Below, in pieces: positions 7,749 to 16,240 of a DNA stretch of 64,000 nt (position 1 is the first letter of the stretch; each line of letters begins with the position of its first letter). Source of the stretch: JADKCL01 sp046329055 (GTDB taxonomy: Bacteria > Bacteroidota > Bacteroidia > J057 > JADKCL01). The stretch is taken from the NCBI GenBank assembly GCA_046329055.1, contig JAXLVK010000025.1, positions 1-64,000 on the forward strand, in the 5' to 3' direction. A program made the translations under genes and the position numbers. Below the pieces are notes generated by a model. That model was not told the origin of the DNA. It searched no databases and saw only the letters and a program-made list of their open reading frames with translations.

Positions 7749-9377
7749 ATGAAAAAGTCCACCATTTTCCTGACCCTTGCCTTGCTCATCGGCTGGCAGC
7801 GGCTGTTTGCATTCTGTGGCTTCTATGTCGCCAAGGCGGATGCCACCCTCTTCAACAAGTCCTCCCAGGTGATCATCGTCCGGGACGGCGAGCGCACCGT
7901 CATCACCATGGCCAGCGATTTCAAGGGCGAGGTCAAGGACTTTGCCATGGTCGTGCCGGTGCCGGAGGTCTTGCAGGAGAGCGATATCCGGGTGGTGCAA
8001 CAATCCATCTTCGACAAATTGGATGCCTATACCGCCCCGAGGTTGGTGGAGTACTGGGATCCGAGTCCGTGCCCGATCGTCTATAAAAGGATGCCGATGA
8101 AAATGGCGGAATCCAAATCGCGAATGGACGACCGCACCACCTCAGTCGGCTCAACCCGGGAGGAGCAGTTGAAGGTCAAAATCGAAGCGAAATACACCGT
8201 CGGGGAATACGACATCCTGATCCTGAGCGCGGAAGAAAGCGGCGGCCTCAAAACTTGGCTTACTGAAAATGGCTACAAAATCCCCAAGAACGCGGACGAG
8301 GTCTTGGACCCCTACATCAAGGAAGGGATGAAATTTTTCGTGGTGAAGGTGAACCTGGAGCAGCAAGCCGCCCTCGGCGAACAGAACCTGCGCCCGCTCC
8401 AAATCCAATTCAACAGCAGCCGCTTCATGCTTCCCATCCGCCTGGGCATGGCCAATGCGAAATCGGACCAAGACATGATCGTCTATGCCTTCACCAAGAA
8501 GGGACGCGTCGAGACCGCCAATTACCGCACGACCAAGCTGCCCACGGACCGGAACATCCCAGAATTCATTCAGACGGATGGGAAGTTCGGCGACTTCTAC
8601 AAGGCTGTATTCCTAAGGTCCTGGGCGAACCAAGGCCGCAGCACGGTAATGCTGGAATATGCTTGGGACGTGAGCGGGCAGCAGGCGGTGAAGTGCGATC
8701 CCTGTGTGACGACGCCGATTTCCTATGCTGAGCTCCGCGAGTCGGGCGTGTGGTGGGTGAATCCGAATTCGATGGGGGGCTACACGGGCGACCTGTTCGT
8801 GACGCGGTTGCATGTGCGGTATGGCCGCAAGACCTTTCCTCAGGACCTGATGTTCCTGAACACTCCGGATCAGGATCGCTACCAAGCGCGCTATGTGATC
8901 AACCACAAAGCGCAGGGAAGTCTGAATTGCAAGGAAGCCACTGCGTACAAGCGCAAGCTCCGGGATCGACGAGCCAAGGAACTGAAGGAACTCGCCGCCC
9001 TCACGGGCTGGGACGTGTCCAAGTGGGCGAGCTATGCGATGATGGATGGGGAGCCTGATGCCCAGCGCTCAGTCGCTACGGATGGCCCCAAATCTCCAGC
9101 CGACACCAATTTGCAGGTTCCCTTCCGCGAAGGGCTGCCCGCCTATTCTGTGGAAGACGCTCCTTCGGATTCGGGCGATGCGGCCTTGGGTGCAGTTGAC
9201 GAGAGTGGTCCTTCGGAGGCGGAGCGGATTGAGGCGAGCGATCGATTCCTGGGGACGGCTGAGGCTTCGGTGGGCTCCGGATGGGGCAAACGTACTTGGC
9301 TGTTTTTGTTTGCTGGCGCGATGTTCGTGGTCGGTGTAGGGATTAGGCTGGTTGGGCGGCGGCGGGCTAGCAATTGA
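7749..9377 (+). CDS. DUF2330 secreted/membrane-anchored protein, paralogue 2
   Basis: This 542-residue paralogue of the preceding gene has the same layout: signal peptide, FCGFYVAKADATLFNKSSQV at the mature start, the CDPC motif, and a C-terminal anchor (WLFLFAGAMFVVGVGIRLV) with an RRR tail. Long blocks are nearly identical to paralogue 1, for example LRPLQIQFNSSRFMLPIRLG and TKKGRVETANYRTT. The loop after the NPCGYY/PSPC position and the C-terminal linker have diverged. It is a tandem duplication retained as two full genes, and the two may pair in the same complex. Confidence 0.88.
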   Translation: MKKSTIFLTLALLIGWQRLFAFCGFYVAKADATLFNKSSQVIIVRDGERTVITMASDFKGEVKDFAMVVPVPEVLQESDIRVVQQSIFDKLDAYTAPRLVEYWDPSPCPIVYKRMPMKMAESKSRMDDRTTSVGSTREEQLKVKIEAKYTVGEYDILILSAEESGGLKTWLTENGYKIPKNADEVLDPYIKEGMKFFVVKVNLEQQAALGEQNLRPLQIQFNSSRFMLPIRLGMANAKSDQDMIVYAFTKKGRVETANYRTTKLPTDRNIPEFIQTDGKFGDFYKAVFLRSWANQGRSTVMLEYAWDVSGQQAVKCDPCVTTPISYAELRESGVWWVNPNSMGGYTGDLFVTRLHVRYGRKTFPQDLMFLNTPDQDRYQARYVINHKAQGSLNCKEATAYKRKLRDRRAKELKELAALTGWDVSKWASYAMMDGEPDAQRSVATDGPKSPADTNLQVPFREGLPAYSVEDAPSDSGDAALGAVDESGPSEAERIEASDRFLGTAEASVGSGWGKRTWLFLFAGAMFVVGVGIRLVGRRRASN

Positions 9378-9754
9378 GGGATACCGTGCGCGGTCACGAT
9401 GGTTTCTCTTTGGTTTGTCCTGTCGAGCGGAGGCCCAAGGGGCTCCCGATGCTTGGGAAGACCACTGGGTCACATAGAGCGTGTTACTGGACATGCTAGA
9501 TGTACTCGTTGTCGTCTGTTTTTTCGGGTACTCGTGATGTACTTCGCAGTTCTCGGCTACGCTCGACATGACAGGCTCAAATAGAGCAGTTTATGCCCGC
9601 GTGCAGTATGGTTGAGTGAGTGTTTTGTTGCTTTCGGACAGACTAGGCCCCTTCGAGTTCCTCAGGGCAGGCTCCGACCTAGTGCCGATTGGCTTTGGGC
9701 CTGAGGCCTCTCGCCTCGATGTGGCCTCTCGCCTCGATGTGGCCGCTCTGCTTG
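9378..9754. other. Intergenic region with decayed repeats
   Basis: This 377-bp spacer lies between convergent genes. TGTCGAGCGGAG (about 9421-9432) and CTACGCTCGACATGACA (9557-9573) are inverted relatives of one another. Near the end lie two exact tandem copies of an 18-mer. No gene is visible. Confidence 0.5.
9688..9744. repeat. GC-rich dispersed repeat, copy 3, with 18-bp tandem duplication
   Basis: The sequence reads GGCTTTGGGCCTGAGG, then two identical 18-bp units GGCCTCTCGCCTCGATGT at 9705-9722 and 9723-9740. The tail GCCTCTCGCCTCGATGTG recalls copies 1, 2, 4 and 5. Confidence 0.5.
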
Positions 9755-11437
9755 TTACTCGTTCCTGCCGCTGCGGAGGATGGAGATGAGGAGGAAGAAG
9801 CCGATGATGCCTGAGAGGACGAAGAGGCCTGCGCTGATTTGTGGGATGGTGCCGTCCTCGCGGTAGCCGGGGGAGGCGTTCATGATCAGGGCGCCGGAGA
9901 CCAAGGTTGCTCCCAAGCCGATGCTCAGGCTCAGCCGGTTGCCGATGCTGTCCAGGGTGTCCATGAGCCGATCGATGCCGGCGTGGCGCACCTCGATGGA
10001 GATTTGGCCTTTGCGGATCTTGCGGAGGATGGCCTTGACCTCGCTGGGAAAGGCAGACAGGAAGCCCCAGAGCGATTGCCCTTGGGACAAGGCTTCCTTC
10101 ATGATCATCTTGGGGCTGAACTGCTCGGCGATGAGCTTGGCTCCGAAGGGCCGCACGTGCTCCAAGGTGTTGATCTTGGGGTGGATCGTCTTGCCGATGC
10201 CTTCCAAAATGGCCAACGCGCGGAAAATCAGGAAGACCCCCGCTGGCACGATCATCTTGTTCTTGTAGATGATGGACTGCAACCGCTCGGAAATGTCCGC
10301 GATGGAGCTTTCGTCCACGTCCAGGTAGGCGAAGTCCTCGATGAGATCGTTGAGTTCCATCTCAAGCACCCGCATGTCCTTGATGTCATGCTCGATCGCC
10401 AAGGAGCGGAGGCTGCGGGCCATCTGCCCTGCATCGTGGCTCGCCATGCCCACGAAGACGCCCGCAAATGCAAACTTGTCCTTGGGGAGCATCTTGCCCA
10501 CCATCCCGAAGTCGATCAGGACGATGCGGCCATTTTCCTGCACCAAGACGTTGCCCGGGTGGGGGTCGGCGTGGAAGTAGCCAAACTCAAATATCTGCGT
10601 GAGGTAGATGTCCAAGCCCAACTCGGCGATGGTCGTGGGCTCCAGTCCCCACTGACGCAGCTTGTCCACGTCGGTGATCTTGCAGCCCTTCACGAACTCG
10701 ATGACGAGCACCCGGTCCGTGCTGATTTCACGGTAGGGCTTGGGGACGTAGAACTTCTTCTGGTCCTTGTAGAAGTTGCGGAACTGCTCCATCGCCCGGG
10801 CTTCGGTGAGGTATTGCAGTTCCTTGGCCATGGTCTTGTCGAACTGATCGACGATGTCCACGGCATTGAGGATGCCTTGCTTCTGGAAATATCCGTCCGC
10901 GTAGCCAACCAGGTCCTTGATGATCTGAAGGTCGCTCTGGATCTGCTCCCTGACGCCGGGACGCTGGACCTTGACGACGACTTCCTCCCCGCTGATGAGC
11001 CGCGCACGGTGCACCTGCCCGATGGAGGCCGAGCCGATCACGTCGTTTTCGAAGTAGGAAAACAGCTCCTCGATCTTCTTCCCCGTCTCATGCTCGATGA
11101 CCGCGATGGCCTCCTCCGTGGGGAAGGGCGGCACGTTGCTCTGGAGTTTCTGGAGTTCCGCGATGAGTTCCTCTGGCAGGACGTCGGGGCGGTTGCTCAC
11201 CACTTGGCAGAGCTTGACGAATGTGGGTCCGAGTTCCTCGGCAGCCATCCGCACGCGTTCCCAGCGGCTGTATTCAAAGACGGGGCGCCCCCTGCGTTGC
11301 CAGGTGAGACGGCGCTTTTGGGAGACGAATCCTCGGAGTTTGGAGTGTGTCACCAAATCCTCGAATCCATACTTGAAGAGTACGGCGATCACGGCGCGGA
11401 TTCGCCGGATATTCTTGATGGTGCGCGTGATCTGCAT
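9755..11437 (-). CDS. UbiB/ABC1-family atypical protein kinase-like protein
   Basis: This is a 560-residue member of the ABC1/UbiB/AarF family. The invariant motifs are ASIGQVHRARL, the lysine in VVVKVQRPGV, the catalytic-loop HADPHPGNVLV and metal-binding IDFGMVGKM. Two hydrophobic C-terminal helices (about 490-555) anchor it in the membrane. Family members support quinone biosynthesis, probably as ATPases acting on lipid intermediates. Unusually, the N-terminal KxGQ signature reads KLCQ here (LGPTFVKLCQVV), with Cys replacing the conserved Gly. It appears to be transcribed on its own, downstream of the phasin-like gene whose terminator precedes it. Confidence 0.88.
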   Translation of the reverse strand: MQITRTIKNIRRIRAVIAVLFKYGFEDLVTHSKLRGFVSQKRRLTWQRRGRPVFEYSRWERVRMAAEELGPTFVKLCQVVSNRPDVLPEELIAELQKLQSNVPPFPTEEAIAVIEHETGKKIEELFSYFENDVIGSASIGQVHRARLISGEEVVVKVQRPGVREQIQSDLQIIKDLVGYADGYFQKQGILNAVDIVDQFDKTMAKELQYLTEARAMEQFRNFYKDQKKFYVPKPYREISTDRVLVIEFVKGCKITDVDKLRQWGLEPTTIAELGLDIYLTQIFEFGYFHADPHPGNVLVQENGRIVLIDFGMVGKMLPKDKFAFAGVFVGMASHDAGQMARSLRSLAIEHDIKDMRVLEMELNDLIEDFAYLDVDESSIADISERLQSIIYKNKMIVPAGVFLIFRALAILEGIGKTIHPKINTLEHVRPFGAKLIAEQFSPKMIMKEALSQGQSLWGFLSAFPSEVKAILRKIRKGQISIEVRHAGIDRLMDTLDSIGNRLSLSIGLGATLVSGALIMNASPGYREDGTIPQISAGLFVLSGIIGFFLLISILRSGRNE

Positions 11438-11491
11438 TCTTCGCGAGGGTGCCCGAAATTAAGAAACATTGGGTGATTTCATCACAAGCAA

Positions 11492-11525
11492 AAACGACCC
11501 CCTGCGAATTGGCAGGAGGTCGTTT
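11492..11525 (-). terminator. Terminator of the phasin-like gene
   Basis: On the minus strand a 14-bp stem with one mismatch (AAACGACCTCCTGC paired with GCAGGGGGTCGTTT) runs into a TTTTTG tract. It ends the gene at 11553 and insulates the kinase gene. Confidence 0.8.
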
Positions 11526-11552
11526 GCACTAGTGCAGGTATATCTGGGCGGA

Positions 11553-11933
11553 TTAGGCCTCAGCGGCGACCGGCTCAGCAGCTTTCTTGGAAGGAGCCTT
11601 CTTCTTGGACTTGGCATCCTCCTTTTTCTCGGGCACTTCGATGCCGAGTTTGGTTTCGATCACTGCCAGGCGATCCTGCAGCTCTTGGAGCTGGGATTGG
11701 GTAGCCAGGTTCATGCGGGTCAGGATTTCCTCAGCCACTTTCTTCAGTTTGGCTTCGAACTCCTCACGGCGGGACTCAGTGTTCTTGAACAGATCGTCCA
11801 CCAGCTTCTTGCCTTCTTCTTGGGACAGCTTGTCTTCGTCAACGAGCTTCTCCACGGACTTTTGGAATTTTTCGAAAGTGGTGGAGACCATACCCACGCC
11901 GGTGTACACGAATTTTTTAAACAGATCCTCCAT
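11553..11933 (-). CDS. Phasin-like coiled-coil protein with Lys/Ala-rich tail
   Basis: This 126-residue protein is mostly long amphipathic helix: MEDLFKKFVYTGVGM, then FEKFQKSVEKLVDEDKLS, and a coiled coil through about residue 95. A basic Lys/Ala/Pro tail (KKEDAKSKKKAPSKKAAEP) follows. The layout matches phasin-like proteins of Bacteroidota and of polyhydroxyalkanoate granules, and the tail resembles histone H1-like sequence. No PHA synthase is in the window. The start at 11933 was chosen because the conserved helix begins there. An upstream ATG would add 18 unrelated residues. Confidence 0.72.
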   Translation of the reverse strand: MEDLFKKFVYTGVGMVSTTFEKFQKSVEKLVDEDKLSQEEGKKLVDDLFKNTESRREEFEAKLKKVAEEILTRMNLATQSQLQELQDRLAVIETKLGIEVPEKKEDAKSKKKAPSKKAAEPVAAEA

Positions 11934-12284
11934 TTGATGAGAGATAAAAAGGTTATTAAAAGAATGAATTCGCAGGAGGACACTCAATAATCGTGCGATA
12001 GCGTGGTATGGCAGAGCGAAAATGGCAGCAAGTGAATGTGAATCAGGGCCAAAACCAAGGTTTAGTGCGGATAGGCCATGATTTCAGGAATTTGAAAAAA
12101 TATTCATGCCAGTTTTGGCATGGTGGCAGATTGTCAGTCGGATGTGGCAGATTGGCAGATTTACCTGACAGAACTGCTGAATTGCTTTGGGTTGCTTCTG
12201 GCTTTCTATCGAACTAGGGCAGAGGCCTTGTGCCAGTCGGCATCGGGCCTCCGACAAGCCGGGGCGCGGCAGAGGCCCCTCGCC
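11934..12284. other. Intergenic region, partly repetitive
   Basis: This 351-bp spacer includes three copies of GGCAGATT (12125-12165) and, at its end, GC-rich repeat copy 4. It should contain the phasin promoter on the minus strand. No coding sequence can be supported. Confidence 0.45.
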
Positions 12285-12290
12285 TCATTT
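12226..12290. repeat. GC-rich dispersed intergenic repeat, copy 4
   Basis: This contains GTCGGCATCGGGCCTCCGAC, an internal palindrome (GTCGG...CCGAC), and then GCGGCAGAGGCCCCTCGCCTC. The core order GGC-(A/T)T-GGGC...GAGGCCCnTCGCCTC is shared with copies 3 and 5. Its end overlaps the stop of the esterase gene. Confidence 0.45.
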
Positions 12291-13172
12291 GATGTAGTCC
12301 ACAATCCTGGTGATCGCCTCGCGGCCCTGCTCCAAGTACCGCCAATACACATGCCAGACGTGCATGAGGCCATGTGACACTTGATGCGTGACATCGATGC
12401 CAGACTCGCGAGCTTTCTCCGCCAACTCCATGTCCTCGTCCACCAGCACTTCCGTGTCGCTCATCTGCAAGAGCATGGGTGGCAGACCTGACAGATCGGC
12501 ATAGAGGGGTGACACCCGTGGGTGATCGAGCGGATAATCGTCGGCGTAGTTGCGGGCCCAGGCCTTCATTTCCCGGTAGTAGAACATGGGCGTCTTGTCC
12601 ATGAACTTGAAGATGCTGGGCTTGGAGACGGTGAGGTCCACCCAGGGGGAGATGAGGACTTGCTTCGAGGGCATGGGCAGTCCGCGTTCGCGGATCTCGA
12701 GGAGCATGGACAGGCAGAGCCCGCCACCTGCTGAGTCACCACCCACCACGATGTCCGCCGCGTCATGCCCCGTATCGAGCAGCCATTCGTAGCACCGGAC
12801 GGCGTCGAGCATGGCGCAGGGGAAGGGAAACTCCGGGGCGAGCCTGTACTCTGGGATCAATGCACAGATTCCGGCCTGCCGCACAATCTCCGCCACGAGG
12901 GCGCGGTGCGTCTGCTTGGAGCCCAAGGCATATCCGCCGCCATGCAGGTAGAGGAAGACCTTGTTGTGATCCGCCTTGCGGGGGATGATCCACTCGCAGT
13001 CGATGTGGTCCACCTGCACCGGCTCCGTGTCCACCCCGGCAGGCATAAAAAACAATGCCGACCCGATGTCGGCAGCTTTTCTCATGGTGGGGATGTGGTA
13101 CTCCATGCCACGCAGCGCCCAAACGAGGGTGCCCAGTGTGGACCGGATCAAACCATGTTGAATTGTAGGCAC
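12285..13172 (-). CDS. Alpha/beta hydrolase (HSL-type esterase/lipase)
   Basis: This 295-residue esterase belongs to the hormone-sensitive-lipase group (alpha/beta hydrolase fold-3). The oxyanion-hole motif HGGGYALGS, nucleophile motif GGDSAGGG, the acid in DTEVLVDEDMEL and the catalytic His in HGLMHVW are all present and correctly ordered. There is no signal peptide, so it is probably cytoplasmic. It should hydrolyse short-chain esters, but the natural substrate cannot be told. It lies upstream of nothing obvious and is separated from the serpin gene by about 90 bp on the same strand. Confidence 0.88.
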   Translation of the reverse strand: MPTIQHGLIRSTLGTLVWALRGMEYHIPTMRKAADIGSALFFMPAGVDTEPVQVDHIDCEWIIPRKADHNKVFLYLHGGGYALGSKQTHRALVAEIVRQAGICALIPEYRLAPEFPFPCAMLDAVRCYEWLLDTGHDAADIVVGGDSAGGGLCLSMLLEIRERGLPMPSKQVLISPWVDLTVSKPSIFKFMDKTPMFYYREMKAWARNYADDYPLDHPRVSPLYADLSGLPPMLLQMSDTEVLVDEDMELAEKARESGIDVTHQVSHGLMHVWHVYWRYLEQGREAITRIVDYIK

Positions 13173-13264
13173 AGCAGTTCTTCCAATTTTCCGAAGGTTA
13201 AGTTACTGTGAACAATTGCAATTCCCAAATGTCTAAATCGATTTTGGAGGCAATGGGTGCATGA

Positions 13265-14512
13265 CTACTTGGGATTCATGACCTTGCCCAAAAAGAGCAC
13301 CATGTCGGTGGATTTGTGGGTGATCATGAAGAGGAATGGCCTATCCGCCCGGAAATTGAGGGGGGTGGTGCTGGAGGAGATGGACCTGCTGAGTACGACT
13401 GCTGTCGCTGCGGCGGCTTCCGTTCCAGCTTCGTCCACGGCCACGAAGGCCTTGTGGATCACATCGCTGATGGCGACAGACTGCGGTTTCTGGAACATGC
13501 GTGACATGTCGGCGGATTGGAACAATACCCCGAGGCCCATCCCGGTCAGGACGGGTCGCACGGAGCCTCCCAGGTCCAATTTGAAGCGGGGAATCGAAAT
13601 GTCGAGCGAAACCATGCGCCACTGCTGCCGCAGGGTGTAGTGCAGGCCCTGCCCAAGCTGGTCTTGGACGGATTGCATTTTCCCAGGTGCGGGCAGGATG
13701 ATCGTCATTTCGACCTCGTCACCTTGGTAGGGAATCTTGATGGCTTTGTAGTCGGCTTGATCGGTGTAGGCGAACTTTTGTTGCCCCAACGGCAAGTTCA
13801 TCATCGGGACGGTGACGGGGTTTCCGTCCGCGGTATAAAAAGGCTGGTCCTTGGTGCGCGCCTTGTCGAAGGCCCATTTCCATTTCGATTTGAAGTAGAT
13901 GGCATTTGTGAGGACGATTTGGGTACTGGCATCGATGGCGCCACGGCTGAGGAGCTCTGGGATGCGGCGTTCGGTGCGGCTAGCGACCCAGTGGTTGATG
14001 GTCTGCCGGGCGGTTTCGGCATCCTTGGTGTAGGCGAGTGGGGTGGATTCACCGAAGTAGATGTCGCGGATGATTTTTAGGAATTCGGGACGCAGCTCGT
14101 TGCCCTTTGCGGGCCACACGGCGTTGGCCATGGCGAGGGTATAGGGCGCGCGGGGGTGGCGAATCATGGTGGCCAATGCCCTGAGGGCGGTGTGCAAGGT
14201 CCACTCGTCCGGTAGGCCCAATGCCTCATCTAGGAGCTCAAGGGTCTTGCCGTCGGCCCCTTCTGCGGTCATGGACAGTGCAAGCCATAGGCTGACCGGG
14301 GAAATGAAGAGGTTCTTGTTGGGTGCGTGAGTGCTGGCGCCGTTCAGGAAGCGGTAGCCGAACTGGTTGCTGGCCTCGACGACGGCGGGCCATGATGGGC
14401 CGATGGAGTCGGGTGGGGTGTGATGGGGCGGCATGTGAGGGGTTGGGCGGGAGAAGCCTGGGTTGGTGAGCAGGAGGAGCAGGATGGTGATGGAGGGGAG
14501 TAGGTGACGCAT
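13265..14512 (-). CDS. Secreted serpin (serine protease inhibitor, I4 family)
   Basis: This is a 415-residue full-length serpin with an N-terminal signal peptide (cleavage near residue 21), so it is exported. Serpin hallmarks include NLFISPVSLWLALSM, an NAIYFKSKWKWAF block and the C-terminal DRPFLFMITHKSTDMVLFLG. The hinge EAGTEAAAATAVV (residues 361-373) has the small residues required for loop insertion, so it should be inhibitory. The reactive loop continues LSRSISSS. Standard counting puts P1 at Ser377, or at Arg376 if the loop is one shorter, which would favour trypsin-like targets. Bacterial serpins are patchily distributed, which suggests transfer. Confidence 0.92.
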   Translation of the reverse strand: MRHLLPSITILLLLLTNPGFSRPTPHMPPHHTPPDSIGPSWPAVVEASNQFGYRFLNGASTHAPNKNLFISPVSLWLALSMTAEGADGKTLELLDEALGLPDEWTLHTALRALATMIRHPRAPYTLAMANAVWPAKGNELRPEFLKIIRDIYFGESTPLAYTKDAETARQTINHWVASRTERRIPELLSRGAIDASTQIVLTNAIYFKSKWKWAFDKARTKDQPFYTADGNPVTVPMMNLPLGQQKFAYTDQADYKAIKIPYQGDEVEMTIILPAPGKMQSVQDQLGQGLHYTLRQQWRMVSLDISIPRFKLDLGGSVRPVLTGMGLGVLFQSADMSRMFQKPQSVAISDVIHKAFVAVDEAGTEAAAATAVVLSRSISSSTTPLNFRADRPFLFMITHKSTDMVLFLGKVMNPK

Positions 14513-14535
14513 TTTTATGGGGTGATTGACTACTT

Positions 14536-14612
14536 CCGCCTGAGGCGGACGGTCGGGTCGGCATTGGGCAGGATGCCCTTCGCCTCATGTGGGTGGCCCT
14601 TCGCCTCAAAGA
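14536..14612. repeat. GC-rich dispersed intergenic repeat, copy 5
   Basis: This begins CCGCCTGAGGCGG (a hairpin), continues GTCGGCATTGGGCAGGATGCCC (a second palindrome), and ends with two imperfect copies of GGCCCTTCGCCTCA. The order and motifs match copies 1-4. Confidence 0.5.
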
Positions 14613-14614
14613 AA

Positions 14615-14644
14615 GTGGGCTGCCCCGAGATTGAGACAGCCCAC
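14615..14644 (-). terminator. Probable terminator of the SPFH gene
   Basis: An 8-bp stem GTGGGCTG/CAGCCCAC with a 14-nt loop is followed on the minus strand by TTTCTTTG. The weak T-tract makes this a moderate call. Confidence 0.6.
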
Positions 14645-14666
14645 GTGAAATTTTCTTGCGGATGAA

Positions 14667-15683
14667 TTAGAGCTTGGCGAGCAGCTCTTTCTTCTTCTCG
14701 TTGAACTCTTCCTCGGTGAGGATGCCTGCGGCTTTGAGCTCGGCGAGATCTTTCAGGGTCTTCATGATGTCCTCCTTGCTTTGGGGAGGGGGCGTATTCT
14801 GGTTGTTCTGCTGATTTTGCTGGTTCTGCTGCTGTTGCTGCATGTTCTGCATCATCATGTTCGCCATCATCATGCTGGCCATGTCCATGCCGCCGCCGCC
14901 GTTTTTGGCTGCGTCTTCCATGGATTTGGCTTGCTGGAACTGCTGGAACTTGTTCAGGTCGCCGACCATGTTCATCTGCGTGTTCTTGCGCAGGAACTCG
15001 TTCACTTCCGGAGGCAGGGTGATGCTCTGGATCTGGAAGTCGGTGATGTCAAGGCCGAACTGCTCGAAGTAGTCGTGGATGCGGGGCATGAGGGCCTTGG
15101 TGAACTCGCTCTTCTGCGCTTGCAGTTGCACGAAGCTCAAGCCTTGCTCAGCCATCTCGGCCACGACCTCGGTGAAGCGGTCCACGAGCTTGCCGCGGAG
15201 GGTCCCTTCGAGTTCGCTCACCTGGACATTGGGGTCTGTGCCTGCGAATTCCTTGAAGAATTTGCCCGCGTCCTTCACCCGGAAGTTGTAGGCGCCAAAT
15301 GCACGGATCTCCACCTGGCCAAACTTGGCATCGGGGATATAGACCGGGGTGGGGGTGCCCCACTTGAGGTCGGTGAATTGGCGGGTGTTGACGTAGTAGA
15401 TGTCCACCTTGAAGGGGGACTCGAAGCCATACTTCCAGGAGCGGAGGCTGGTAAGGATGGGCATGTTGCGGGTGGTGAGCTCGTAGCGGCCGGGCTGGAA
15501 GATGTCGGCGGCGGAGCCTTCATTGATCATGAGGGCCACTTGTGACTCACGCACGGTGAGCTGAGCGCCCATCTTCACTTCCATGTCCTTGTCGGGAAAC
15601 TTCCAGATGATCGTGTCGCGGGAGGCATCCACCCATTCGATGACATCGATGAACTGGCCACGGATAAAGTCAAAAAGTCCCAT
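14667..15683 (-). CDS. SPFH-domain protein with Met/Gln/Asn-rich linker and SHOCT tail
   Basis: This is a 338-residue protein. Residues of about 1-240 form an SPFH (band 7-like) domain of the YdjI/virion-core type, starting MGLFDFIRGQFIDVIEW. A low-complexity stretch follows at about 265-300, rich in Met, Gln and Asn (MMANMMMQNMQQQQQ and further). The last 35 residues are a SHOCT motif (LKDLAELKAAGILTEEEF). SPFH proteins form oligomeric membrane-associated scaffolds, and SHOCT is an oligomerisation motif. There is no zinc ribbon in the linker, which many relatives have. It is 26 bp downstream of the DUF2480 gene on the same strand. Confidence 0.85.
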   Translation of the reverse strand: MGLFDFIRGQFIDVIEWVDASRDTIIWKFPDKDMEVKMGAQLTVRESQVALMINEGSAADIFQPGRYELTTRNMPILTSLRSWKYGFESPFKVDIYYVNTRQFTDLKWGTPTPVYIPDAKFGQVEIRAFGAYNFRVKDAGKFFKEFAGTDPNVQVSELEGTLRGKLVDRFTEVVAEMAEQGLSFVQLQAQKSEFTKALMPRIHDYFEQFGLDITDFQIQSITLPPEVNEFLRKNTQMNMVGDLNKFQQFQQAKSMEDAAKNGGGGMDMASMMMANMMMQNMQQQQQNQQNQQNNQNTPPPQSKEDIMKTLKDLAELKAAGILTEEEFNEKKKELLAKL

Positions 15684-15709
15684 ATTCGATTAGAGTGTGT
15701 AATTCAATG

Positions 15710-16240
15710 CTAATGTACCGCTTTCACGGCGTTTTTCTCTTTTTTCCAGAGGGGAACGGTGGAGCAGGGTTCGCCATACATCAATTTATCGGCGACGGCC
15801 CGTAGCCGCACGATCAATTCCACATAAGCGCTCTGGGGGATCGGAATGTCACCGCAACCTTTCACGACGATTTTCTTGCCCTCCCAGGCTGCGTAGTCGA
15901 TGCGGTCGAGTGATTTCTGCCAAATTGTCCTTTCCAAATCATCACGGCTACCAAATACGACTGAGCGCGCAAAAGGTTGGAGCTGAATGGCCAGAAGCAT
16001 CCAAGCCCAGCCGGGGATGATGGCGTCAGCGGAGCAATGGATATGGACATGCTGCCCGCTGTATTGGCTCCAATCGGTGGAATCGAGCCAAGCGCGGTAG
16101 TCGGCCTCCTTCAGGATCATGCCCATGAAAAGCCGCTCGGCTATGTCGATGCCCACCCGAGGCGCAGGGTCGTGGTAGTCCGCGAGGTCGAGCGTGACCA
16201 ATGGACTGAGGGCGACCTTGTTGATGATGTCTTTTTCCAT
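15710..16240 (-). CDS. DUF2480 family protein
   Basis: This is a 176-residue soluble protein matching the Bacteroidota-specific DUF2480 family. It starts EKDIINKVALSPLVTLDL, with a central VHIHCSADAIIPGWAWML and later GKKIVVKGCGDIPIP. No catalytic function is known. It contains no signal or membrane segment. It probably shares an operon with the SPFH gene downstream. The C-terminal tail is Lys-rich. Confidence 0.85.
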   Translation of the reverse strand: MEKDIINKVALSPLVTLDLADYHDPAPRVGIDIAERLFMGMILKEADYRAWLDSTDWSQYSGQHVHIHCSADAIIPGWAWMLLAIQLQPFARSVVFGSRDDLERTIWQKSLDRIDYAAWEGKKIVVKGCGDIPIPQSAYVELIVRLRAVADKLMYGEPCSTVPLWKKEKNAVKAVH

